DNA of 10,530 nt from Candidatus Egerieousia excrementavium (GTDB taxonomy: Bacteria; Bacteroidota; Bacteroidia; Bacteroidales; UBA932): positions 1 to 10,530 of the forward strand of contig JADINB010000071.1 of NCBI GenBank assembly GCA_017694275.1, given 5' to 3'. Positions within the stretch are counted from its first letter, which is position 1. Every line of letters begins with the position of its first letter. The translations under genes and the position numbers were made by a program. Positions 1 to 7,026 of the stretch are shown piece by piece. Under the pieces are notes generated by a model. That model worked only from the letters and a program-made list of their open reading frames with translations. It was not told the origin of the DNA and searched no databases.

Positions 1-776
1 ACCATAATGATTTTGCTGTTATGCTTGGTGTACCATCCCTGTCCGTCCATAAGGGTTACGCCACGTTTCACATCCTTGATTATGGCATCTGCAATTTCGG
101 AATATTTCTGGGAGAAGATAAATATCTGAAACGACTGTTTTGAACCGGATATCACCAGATCTATCGTATAACTGCATGCCCCTATCAGAATATAGCCGTA
201 CAGGACGGTTGCAACCTTTGTTCCGATACTCTCACCGGGTTTGGTTGGAAGCAACAGCGAAGACGCTATGATGAAAATATCTATCAGCAATATTATCTTG
301 CCGGGAGAGATATTTCTGTATTTGTTTATGATAAGTGCGATTATGTCTGTTCCGCCGGTGCTGCCGCCCTGCGAGAAGCAGACTCCGATTCCGAATCCGG
401 CAAATACGCCGCCGAAAATTGAACAAAGCAGTTTCCCGTTGCTTATCGCTATCTCCTGGATAAAGGCATCCGGGAGGAAACGGGGAACGATATCGAAGAA
501 GACCGAGGTTATGATTATGGCATAGACTGTCTTTACGCCAAAACTTTTTCCCAGAATCTTCAGTGCTATCAACAGCAGTATGAGATTTATAACAAAAAAC
601 GAGATACTTATGGGAATGTTAAAGGCATACAGCAGAATTGCAGATATACCGGAAACTCCGCCTCCGACCAGATTGTTTGGAATAAGGAACAGATCCCATC
701 CGACAACATAACACAAAAGGCCCGCCGTGATAACTATATAAGCCTTTATCTCTTTTAAAATTGATTTTGCATCCAT
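1..776 (-). CDS. YitT family membrane protein, copy 1 (3' end beyond window)
   Basis: I read 258 codons from an ATG at 776 (protein begins MDAKSILKEI); the frame stays open to the window edge, so the C-terminus is missing. The N-terminal ~210 residues are mostly hydrophobic, with several membrane segments, including the family signature QGGSTGGTDIIA at residues 136-147. From about residue 215 a soluble DUF2179-type domain begins (IFIFSQKY..., then RGVT and GQGWYTK), and the sequence ends inside it. Judging from the paralogue next door, roughly 40-50 residues are missing. YitT proteins are integral inner-membrane proteins of unclear transport or regulatory role. This copy lies 10 bp downstream of the second YitT gene and is probably co-transcribed with it. 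It carries about seven extra residues in the loop near residues 178-190 (PTKPGESIGTKVAT) compared with copy 2. Family assignment is secure; substrate is unknown. Confidence 0.93.
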   Translation of the reverse strand, partial: MDAKSILKEIKAYIVITAGLLCYVVGWDLFLIPNNLVGGGVSGISAILLYAFNIPISISFFVINLILLLIALKILGKSFGVKTVYAIIITSVFFDIVPRFLPDAFIQEIAISNGKLLCSIFGGVFAGFGIGVCFSQGGSTGGTDIIALIINKYRNISPGKIILLIDIFIIASSLLLPTKPGESIGTKVATVLYGYILIGACSYTIDLVISGSKQSFQIFIFSQKYSEIADAIIKDVKRGVTLMDGQGWYTKHNSKIIM

Positions 777-786
777 ATTGCAACTG

Positions 787-1713
787 TTATTTATCTTCAA
801 TAAAATTTCTTAATGACAGAGATTTCTTATCTTTCCTGGGTTTGCTCTTGACCTGCTCAAATCCCTCGCCATAAACACTCATTGCCGAACTTACAGAAAT
901 AAAGGCTTTGTTGTCTACCTCCTTTATGGCTGAAGCTATGGCCGAGAGCTGATATTTTCTTGCAACCACTACAAGCAGTTTACCCTCTTTCTTTGAATAC
1001 CACCCTACGGAGCTTATGGCGGTCACACCACGATTCATCTCGTATATAAGCATGTCGGCTACCTTGTCATACTTGTCTGAAAATACCAGAATCTGTACAG
1101 ACTGCTTTGAACCGGTAAGCAGGAAATCAAGCATGAACGAAAACGAAACCATCTGGATATATCCGTATACCACATCCTGCAGCCCCTTGCCCGGCAAGAA
1201 GATAATCGAACCTATGATTACAAGGTCGCAATACATGAAAACCTTTCCAGGAGACTTGTCGCGGTATTTCGCAATAACGATTGCTATTATATCCGTACCT
1301 CCCGTACTGCCGCCCTGAATGAATATGGCGGATATTCCGAATGCGCTTATCGTACCTCCGATTATAGAGTTCAGGAACTTGTCGGGAATGTCGGAGAGAT
1401 TTACTATCCAGTCTATCTGAGGCAGGAGCTCGAACATTATCGAAGCGCATACTATGCTGTAGACGGTCTTTGCCCCGAATCCCTTGCCCAGTATTATCGT
1501 CCCGCTCACAAGCAGCAAGATGTTTATTACAAAATAGGTAACCGAGATAGGTATCCCTGTCCCGTAAAACACAATTGAAGAGATACCTGTCACTCCTCCG
1601 CCTGATATGCCTTTGGGAATGATAAAAGCCACCCAACTGAAACAGTAGAGAAATACCCCTACCGTTATTATGAGGTAAGATTTAAAGAATTTTAAAAGTT
1701 TTCGGTTATCCAT
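787..1713 (-). CDS. YitT family membrane protein, copy 2
   Basis: The gene encodes a 308-residue protein starting at the ATG at 1713 (MDNRKLLKFF). A TTG two codons upstream (1719) would also be in frame, but the ATG gives an N-terminus that matches the MDAKSIL start of the neighbouring copy. Residues ~10-205 are hydrophobic with about five to six membrane spans. They include GGGVTGISSI near residue 38 and the signature QGGSTGGTDIIA at residues 133-144. Residues ~210-290 form a cytosolic DUF2179 domain (ILVFSDKYDK, RGVTAISSVGWYSK, then a beta-rich segment ending SSAMSVYGEGFE). A basic tail (KSKPRKDKK) follows. The length fits the family. It sits 18 bp after phzF and 10 bp before copy 1, so a shared transcript is likely. 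The two copies are clearly homologous along their length but diverged, so the duplication is old. Function is not known beyond a membrane role. Confidence 0.95.
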   Translation of the reverse strand: MDNRKLLKFFKSYLIITVGVFLYCFSWVAFIIPKGISGGGVTGISSIVFYGTGIPISVTYFVINILLLVSGTIILGKGFGAKTVYSIVCASIMFELLPQIDWIVNLSDIPDKFLNSIIGGTISAFGISAIFIQGGSTGGTDIIAIVIAKYRDKSPGKVFMYCDLVIIGSIIFLPGKGLQDVVYGYIQMVSFSFMLDFLLTGSKQSVQILVFSDKYDKVADMLIYEMNRGVTAISSVGWYSKKEGKLLVVVARKYQLSAIASAIKEVDNKAFISVSSAMSVYGEGFEQVKSKPRKDKKSLSLRNFIEDK

Positions 1714-1731
1714 AGTCAAGTTTTGATCGGT

Positions 1732-2529
1732 TTAGGATTCTTCTGCCCTGCCGGTAATGTAAACTCTGTCACCTTCAATGCGGCATCTGAGTTCACCTCT
1801 GTTTGCCGAGAGTTGTACCGCATTCATCATACTGCTCCCCAGCCTTTCAGCCCAATACGGAGCCAGCGTACAGTGGGCCGAACCGGTAACAGGATCTTCG
1901 AGTATCGTAGCCTGCGGAGTAAAGAAGCGCGAAACGAAATCGTACTTTCCATAACCTGGTGCAGAGACGATTACACCGCCCTCTCCGAGATTGACAGTGT
2001 CAAATAGCCTTCTGTCACATACCTCTACCTGCTCCACCGCCTTGCAGTCATCGTAAATCAAGAGGTAGTCACGCGAAAGATAAACTTCCGAAGGCTTGAT
2101 ACTCAACGAGTCGTATATCGCCTTTGGCAGTTCTGCCGGCTTTCCTTTCCTTACGGGGAAATTCAACGTATAAAGCCTCTCGCCTTCGCACCTTACCTCT
2201 ATTACCCCTTCCCTGGTCTCAAAACAGACGGAATTTCCGCAAAATGCAGGATTCTCCGCATCATTCTTCCGCAGATGGGCAAACGCCACATGCGCAGAAG
2301 CCAGTGTGGCATGCCCGCAAAGGTCCATTTCCATATCGGGTGTAAACCAGCGAAGCCTGTATCCCCCATCCTGCCTTAAAATGAATGCCGTCTCGGGCAC
2401 CCCGTTTTCAGATGCTATCTGCAGCATCCGGTCATCGGGAATCTCCTTGCGCAGCACCACAACGCACGCCGGGCTTCCCTTGCACCCTTCCGCCACAAAG
2501 GCATTCACATTATAAAGCAGGCAATCCAT
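1732..2529 (-). CDS. PhzF family isomerase/epimerase-like protein
   Basis: The 265-residue protein belongs to the PhzF (diaminopimelate epimerase-fold) family, which has two matching alpha/beta barrels with the active site between them. Visible landmarks are the N-terminal NAFVAEGCKGSPACVVVL, the presumed catalytic Glu47 in VPETAFI, DLCGHATLAS (residues 69-78) and EDPVTGSAHC (211-220), all expected of the family. The length is normal (family about 260-300). I chose the ATG at 2529 because it overlaps the leuS stop by one base (TGATG), a typical coupled junction; an in-frame TTG at 2535 would add two residues. PhzF itself isomerises a phenazine precursor, but no phenazine genes are present and most family members have no known substrate, so this is best called a PhzF-like isomerase. 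Family confidence is high, specific reaction unknown. Confidence 0.93.
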   Translation of the reverse strand: MDCLLYNVNAFVAEGCKGSPACVVVLRKEIPDDRMLQIASENGVPETAFILRQDGGYRLRWFTPDMEMDLCGHATLASAHVAFAHLRKNDAENPAFCGNSVCFETREGVIEVRCEGERLYTLNFPVRKGKPAELPKAIYDSLSIKPSEVYLSRDYLLIYDDCKAVEQVEVCDRRLFDTVNLGEGGVIVSAPGYGKYDFVSRFFTPQATILEDPVTGSAHCTLAPYWAERLGSSMMNAVQLSANRGELRCRIEGDRVYITGRAEES

Positions 2530-5282
2530 CAGCAAACCACGTTTATAATTTTTCTGGGGACAACGACAATCTTTTTTATGGCATTGCCGGCCAGATATTT
2601 TGCCGTATTCTCATTTTCCCTTACAATCTTCTCTATCTCCTGCACAGAAAGACTCTTTGACAGTTCAAGCTTGTACCTGAGTTTTCCGTTAAATGAGACA
2701 GGACATGTAAATGTTTGTTCTACCGTATACTCTTTCCTGTATTCAGGCATGGAAGCAAAACTTATGCTCTCCTTGTGCCCGAGCAGGCTCCACAGTTCCT
2801 CACAGATATGCGGGGCAAAGGGCGAAAGCAGGATTGTCATACTCTCCAATATGCTGCGGTTGCAGCACTTGATGTCCTGCAGTTCGTTCAGCGCAATCAT
2901 GAAGGCACTCACAGAGGTGTTGAACGAGAAGTTCTCTATATCCTCCTCCACCTTTCCTATAAGCTTGTGCAGAACCTTAAGTTCATGTGCAGACGGCTCA
3001 GTATCTGAAAGGCGCAGATTGCCTTCCTTGTCGAAGAACATTTTCCAGAAACGTTTCAGGAATCGGTTCACGCCGTCTATTCCCTTGGTGTCCCACGGTT
3101 TTGCCTGCTCCAGAGGGCCGAGGAACATTTCATACAACCTGAGAGTATCGGCACCGTAGATATTGCAGATATTGTCTGGATTAACCACATTGAACATGCT
3201 TTTGCTCATCTTCTCCACGGCATATCCGCAAATGTATTCTCCGTTTTCGAGAATGAACTCGGCATCGGCAAAATCGGGCATCCATTTTCTGAAAGCCCCG
3301 ATATCGAGCCTGTCGTTGTTCACTATGTTCACGTCTACATGTATCTCTGTGGTATCGTATTTGTCTTTCAGCCCGGCAGAGACGAATGTATTGGTATTCT
3401 TTATTCTGTATACAAAATTGGAACGGCCCTGGATCATGCCCTGGTTTACGAGTTTTTTGAAAGGCTCCTGCTCCACCACATATCCCAGATCGTAAAGGAA
3501 CTTGTTCCAGAAGCGGGAGTATATCAGGTGGCCCGTGGCATGCTCGGTGCCTCCTATATAGAGATCCACGTTTCTCCAGTATTCGTCATTCTCGCGGCTT
3601 ACGAGCGCACTGTCGTTATGCGGGTCCATATATCTGAGATAATAGGCACTGCTGCCTGCAAATCCGGGCATTGTACTGGTCTCCAGGGGATAGCCATTGT
3701 AAGTCCAGTCCTTTGCCCTTGCCAGAGGAGGCTCTCCGCTTTCGGTAGGTAGAAAACTGTCTACCTTCGGAAGCTGCAACGGGAGTTCGTCTTCCGGTAT
3801 CGGAGTTGCTATTCCATCCTTATAATAGACAGGGAACGGCTCTCCCCAATATCTCTGGCGCGAGAAGATTGCATCCCTCAATCTGTAGTTTATCTTTCTG
3901 TGGCCAATCTTCATCTTCTCTACGGCATCTATGGCTGCGGGAATCGCCTCCTTCACGCTCATGCCGTTAAGGAAGCCTGAATTGCACATTACACCCTCCT
4001 TGGCGTCGAAACTCTCCTTTGAAACGTCACATCCTTCTATCAGAGGGACTATGGGCAGATTGAAATGCTTTGCAAAGGCATAGTCGCGGCTGTCGTGTGC
4101 AGGTACCGCCATGATTGCGCCCGTCCCATATCCGGCAAGAACATACTCGCTTATCCAGACCGGAACCTTCTCTCCGGTAAACGGGTTGGTCGCATATGAA
4201 CCGGAGAAGACCCCCGTCACCTTTCTTGTCTCTGCAATTCTTTCTCTTTCAGTTTTTTTCTTTACATAGGCAAGATACTCGTCCACAGCGCTCCTCTGCT
4301 GGTCTGTAGTAAGCTTGTCAACCCATTCGCTTTCAGGTGCAAGAACCATGAAAGTAACCCCGAATACAGTATCCGCACGGGTTGTAAATATCTTCATGTC
4401 GTAACCGTTCACCTTGAACACCAGTTCGGCACCTTGAGAACGGCCTATCCAGTTGCGCTGCATCTCTTTCAGGGAATCACTCCATTCAAGCCCTTCCAAA
4501 TCGTTCAACAGACGCTCCGCATACGCCGAAACCCTGAGCTGCCACTGCTTCATCTTTTTCTGCTCCACCGGGTAGCCTCCCCTGACCGAAAGACCTTCCT
4601 TTACCTCATCATTGGCAAGCACTGTCCCGAGTTTCGGACACCAGTTTACAGAAGTCTCTCCCTGATAGGCTATCCTGTACTGCATGAGAATCTCGCTTTT
4701 CCTCTTTTCGTCAAATCCTTTCCACTCCTCCGCAGTAAAAGTCTCCACATCTGCGCAAGCCGCATTGACATTTGCATTGCCCTCCTTTTTGAAACGGGCT
4801 ATAAGCTGCTCTATCGGCTCAGCCTTGTCTGTATCCTTATCGTAATAATGGCCGAACATTTTTAGAAAGGCCCATTGTGTCCATTTGTAATATTCAGGAT
4901 CACAAGTGCGGACCTCACGGCTCCAGTCGTATGAAAAACCTATCCTGTCAAGTTGCTCCCTGTAACGGTTGATATTCTTCTCTGTAGTTATTGCCGGATG
5001 CTGCCCCGTCTGTATGGCATATTGCTCGGCAGGAAGACCGAATGCATCGTATCCCATGGGATGCAGCACGTTATACCCTTTCAGCCTTTTGTATCTGCTG
5101 TATATGTCGCTGGCGATATAGCCCAGCGGGTGTCCTACGTGCAATCCCGCTCCCGAAGGATAGGGAAACATATCCAATACGTAATATTTTGGTTTGGACG
5201 GGTCTCTGTTTACTTGAAAAGTTTTGTTTTCAGACCAGAATTGCTGCCACTTTCTCTCGATTTCAATAAAATTGTACTCCAT
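2529..5282 (-). CDS. leuS: Leucyl-tRNA synthetase (LeuRS)
   Basis: This class I aminoacyl-tRNA synthetase charges tRNA-Leu with leucine in the cytosol. The 917-residue protein shows YPSGAGLHVGHPLGY with the HIGH-type motif HVGH at 48-51, the CP1 editing domain (TTRADTVFG at 300-308 and GTGAIMAVPAHDSRDY at 386-401), the leucine-specific region, and KMSKS at 691-695. The anticodon-binding and C-terminal domains follow. It is longer than the ~860-residue E. coli enzyme: about 50 extra residues precede NWCP (residue ~213) and about 20 extra lie before KMSKS. The zinc-knuckle cysteines after NWCP are replaced by SVRGGYPV. Both traits are familiar from Bacteroidota LeuRS. The ATG at 5282 (MEYNFIEIER) is chosen over a TTG at 5309, because the TTG lies inside a likely promoter box and the ATG start aligns with the usual N-terminus. 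It is followed directly by phzF. Confidence 0.98.
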   Translation of the reverse strand: MEYNFIEIERKWQQFWSENKTFQVNRDPSKPKYYVLDMFPYPSGAGLHVGHPLGYIASDIYSRYKRLKGYNVLHPMGYDAFGLPAEQYAIQTGQHPAITTEKNINRYREQLDRIGFSYDWSREVRTCDPEYYKWTQWAFLKMFGHYYDKDTDKAEPIEQLIARFKKEGNANVNAACADVETFTAEEWKGFDEKRKSEILMQYRIAYQGETSVNWCPKLGTVLANDEVKEGLSVRGGYPVEQKKMKQWQLRVSAYAERLLNDLEGLEWSDSLKEMQRNWIGRSQGAELVFKVNGYDMKIFTTRADTVFGVTFMVLAPESEWVDKLTTDQQRSAVDEYLAYVKKKTERERIAETRKVTGVFSGSYATNPFTGEKVPVWISEYVLAGYGTGAIMAVPAHDSRDYAFAKHFNLPIVPLIEGCDVSKESFDAKEGVMCNSGFLNGMSVKEAIPAAIDAVEKMKIGHRKINYRLRDAIFSRQRYWGEPFPVYYKDGIATPIPEDELPLQLPKVDSFLPTESGEPPLARAKDWTYNGYPLETSTMPGFAGSSAYYLRYMDPHNDSALVSRENDEYWRNVDLYIGGTEHATGHLIYSRFWNKFLYDLGYVVEQEPFKKLVNQGMIQGRSNFVYRIKNTNTFVSAGLKDKYDTTEIHVDVNIVNNDRLDIGAFRKWMPDFADAEFILENGEYICGYAVEKMSKSMFNVVNPDNICNIYGADTLRLYEMFLGPLEQAKPWDTKGIDGVNRFLKRFWKMFFDKEGNLRLSDTEPSAHELKVLHKLIGKVEEDIENFSFNTSVSAFMIALNELQDIKCCNRSILESMTILLSPFAPHICEELWSLLGHKESISFASMPEYRKEYTVEQTFTCPVSFNGKLRYKLELSKSLSVQEIEKIVRENENTAKYLAGNAIKKIVVVPRKIINVVC

Positions 5283-5306
5283 TTGCAAGCCTTTTACAAC
5301 AAATGG

Positions 5307-5314
5307 CAAAGTTA
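5307..5314 (-). promoter_or_regulatory. Candidate Bacteroidota -7 box upstream of leuS
   Basis: Read on the minus strand, these eight bases are TAACTTTG, a full match to the Bacteroidota sigma-ABfr -7 consensus TAnnTTTG. They lie 24 bases before the leuS ATG, in the only sizeable gap (42 bp) inside the minus-strand run, and transcription would start near 5300. No good -33 TTTG box is visible at the usual distance, so the promoter is a proposal and may be weak. If real, it lets leuS and its downstream genes be expressed separately from the M28 gene. Confidence 0.5.
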
Positions 5315-5324
5315 GAAAAAATAT

Positions 5325-6641
5325 CTATTTCTTTATTCCGAATTCATACGTTTTGGAAAGCCTGAATTCTACGGCAACAGAGGTCTTTACCCGCACGTTA
5401 CGGCCCTGCAGCCTTGCCGGTTTCCACTTGGGCGAAGCAGATATAACCTTTATCACTTCATTGTCAATATCCTCAGTAACGCCTCTGGTTATGGTTACAT
5501 TTGATACGGAGCCGTCTTCCTCAATTATGAATTCCGCAATCACCTTGCCCTGTTCACCGGCGGCAACAGCACTGTCGGGATATTTCACATAAGGATAAAC
5601 CCATCGCGAAAGAAACTGGGCTTCAGTTCCATGAAGGAATTGCGCAGGCCGGTCCACATCGTTCTGGCTGTAATATCCGCCTTGCGTGTCTGAGGTGGTG
5701 GAATGGATACCGGAAGAGACGCGTTTGTCTGCATTTGCAACAGACATGGCCAGTTCATAAGCATAATTGGAAATCTGGTAAATCTGTCCGTAATCCAGTT
5801 TGTCAGGCGTATCGCGCAACGTGTGGTAATCTCTATGCAGTCCGCTTGTCAGCAGGGCTACCGGTATTCCCTTATGATAAAAAGACCTGTGGTCAGATGC
5901 AAAGCAGTCTGTAGGATATACTTTTGGCGACAGCCCGGGAAACGAAGCCGAGACATCGTCTATGACAGCGGCAAGCTCAAGGTTCCTCAACCCGGTATAG
6001 ATTCTGAAATCATTTTCACCGCCACTGCGCCCTACCATGTCGAGGTTTATCATCATGACTATGTCTGAAGTATCCTTGAAAAGGCGGTTCAGAAAATACC
6101 AGCTTCCGGCCATTCCCCGCTCCTGGGCCCCGAAAAAGGCAAAAATGACCGAGCGCCTGAAAAGAAAGGCATCGTTCGCCACTTTTCCCGCAATTTCCAG
6201 AAGCGCGGCCACTCCTGAGGCGTTGTCATCGGCCCCCCTGTATACCTGCTGCTGGCTCTTGCCGTCTACCGTAAGGGTATTTGCTCCCAAATGGTCAATA
6301 TGGGCGCCTATCACGACATATTCATTTTTCAGACTGGAGTCATACCCCTCGACTATTCCTATTATATTCCTGGAGTGGAGCGTATCGCTTTCGCTTACCG
6401 CCATATAGAAATCATCACCTCCGGGAGGGGAAAGAAGCGTGACCCCGCTCTCCTGCAGAGTTGCGTATATATAGTTTGCAGCTGCCAGCTCACCTGCACT
6501 TCCGGCAGCACGTCCGGCCAGAGAATCCGATGTAAGAAACGCCACATGCTCCTCAATGCTTCTCCGGGCAGACATTTGCCACGGCATGATGACAAGGAGA
6601 GAGAAAAGGCAGATTGCATAAAGGTAGGATCTGCCCTTCAT
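5325..6641 (-). CDS. Secreted M28-family metallopeptidase with C-terminal TonB domain
   Basis: This 438-residue protein starts with a Sec signal peptide (hydrophobic core ~6-20, likely cut after MSA at residue 25, no lipobox), so it should act in the periplasm or outside the cell. Residues ~30-305 are an M28 zinc peptidase domain: AHIDHLG (His114, Asp116), GADDNASG (bridging Asp138), GAQERG (Glu174), NLDMVGR (Asp201) and DYHTLRDTPD (His273) supply the expected metal ligands. The position of the general-base Glu, the first E in the usual AEE motif, is Gln173 (codon CAG at 6123-6125), so activity may be reduced or altered. After a polar linker (~305-340), residues ~345-430 match a TonB C-terminal domain: YPDSAVAAGEQGKVIAEF, EEDGSVSNVTITRG, SPKWKPARLQGRNV. 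The start ATG overlaps the VOC stop by four bases (ATGA). Substrate unknown; domain calls are firm. Confidence 0.92.
   Translation of the reverse strand: MKGRSYLYAICLFSLLVIMPWQMSARRSIEEHVAFLTSDSLAGRAAGSAGELAAANYIYATLQESGVTLLSPPGGDDFYMAVSESDTLHSRNIIGIVEGYDSSLKNEYVVIGAHIDHLGANTLTVDGKSQQQVYRGADDNASGVAALLEIAGKVANDAFLFRRSVIFAFFGAQERGMAGSWYFLNRLFKDTSDIVMMINLDMVGRSGGENDFRIYTGLRNLELAAVIDDVSASFPGLSPKVYPTDCFASDHRSFYHKGIPVALLTSGLHRDYHTLRDTPDKLDYGQIYQISNYAYELAMSVANADKRVSSGIHSTTSDTQGGYYSQNDVDRPAQFLHGTEAQFLSRWVYPYVKYPDSAVAAGEQGKVIAEFIIEEDGSVSNVTITRGVTEDIDNEVIKVISASPKWKPARLQGRNVRVKTSVAVEFRLSKTYEFGIKK
5352..5609 (-). other. TonB C-terminal domain inside the M28 protein
   Basis: Residues ~345-430 carry the hallmarks of the TonB_C fold: a proline-containing entry (YPYVKYPDSA), GKVIAEFIIEEDGSV, a central helix with DNEVIKVI, the SPKWKPA turn, and a final VKTSVAVEFRL strand. 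In TonB itself this domain follows a membrane anchor and a proline-rich spacer and contacts outer-membrane receptors. Here it hangs on a signal-peptide enzyme with no remaining membrane helix, so classical energy transduction is unlikely and binding or localisation is the better guess. Confidence 0.85.
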
Positions 6642-7024
6642 TTTGTCTGCTGTTTCCTTACAGGTAAAACTTCAGACCAGTAGCCGTCAGGATCGCTTAT
6701 GAAATAAATCCCCATTTTGGGATTTTCATAGCAAATGCATCCCATCTGCTCATGGAGTTTGTGTGCAGCCTCAAAATCCTCCACACGGAAAGCCATGTGA
6801 AACTCGTTATCTCCAAGGTTGTAGGCCCTGTCCCAGTCTCTGAGCCATGTAAGCTCCAGAAGATGGCCGCTCCTGCCGTCTGAAAGATACACGATTATAA
6901 AGGAGCCGTCTTCAGGGACTATTCTCCTTACCTCTTTCAAATCAAGAGCCTCAGCGTAAAACTTGAGGCTCTTTTCCAAATCACGCACATTGATATTGTT
7001 GTGCTCGAATGTAAATCTACCCAT
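6638..7024 (-). CDS. Glyoxalase I-like VOC family metalloenzyme
   Basis: The 128-residue protein is a single vicinal-oxygen-chelate unit pair similar to glyoxalase I (lactoylglutathione lyase). All four metal-ligand positions of E. coli GloA have counterparts: His8 (FEHNNINV), Glu57 (LLELTWLRDWD), His76 (EFHMAFRVED) and Glu118 (DPDGYWSEVL). The length is close to GloA (135). A dimer with shared active sites and a Ni or Zn centre would be expected for the family. Glyoxalase I detoxifies methylglyoxal as a thiol adduct; Bacteroidota often lack glutathione, so the thiol cofactor or the reaction may differ, and I leave the gene unnamed. The ATG starts two bases after the gcvT stop (TGACAATG) and its stop overlaps the M28 start (ATGA), so all three are very probably translated from one message. 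It could also be another metal-dependent VOC isomerase or epimerase. Confidence 0.9.
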   Translation of the reverse strand: MGRFTFEHNNINVRDLEKSLKFYAEALDLKEVRRIVPEDGSFIIVYLSDGRSGHLLELTWLRDWDRAYNLGDNEFHMAFRVEDFEAAHKLHEQMGCICYENPKMGIYFISDPDGYWSEVLPVRKQQTK

Positions 7025-7026
7025 TG

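Noticed and set aside
1127..1636. 169-codon minus-strand frame within the YitT copy 2 gene
   Set aside because: It is an out-of-frame reading of the same strand, Arg/His rich, and shows no family motif, while the YitT frame is clearly conserved.
1714..1719. TTG start for YitT copy 2, adding two residues
   Set aside because: An ATG two codons later gives an N-terminus that matches the paralogue next to it.
2578..3159. 193-codon open frame on the plus strand opposite leuS
   Set aside because: It lies fully antisense to the well-conserved leuS gene, has no recognisable domain, and its low-complexity Ser/Phe/Leu content is typical of an antisense shadow.
4434..4865. 143-codon plus-strand frame opposite leuS
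   Set aside because: Antisense to the LeuRS editing and N-terminal regions, with no start context or domain.
5283..5309. Upstream TTG start for leuS, adding nine residues
   Set aside because: The TTG falls within the TAACTTTG promoter-like box, and the ATG at 5282 gives the usual LeuRS N-terminus.
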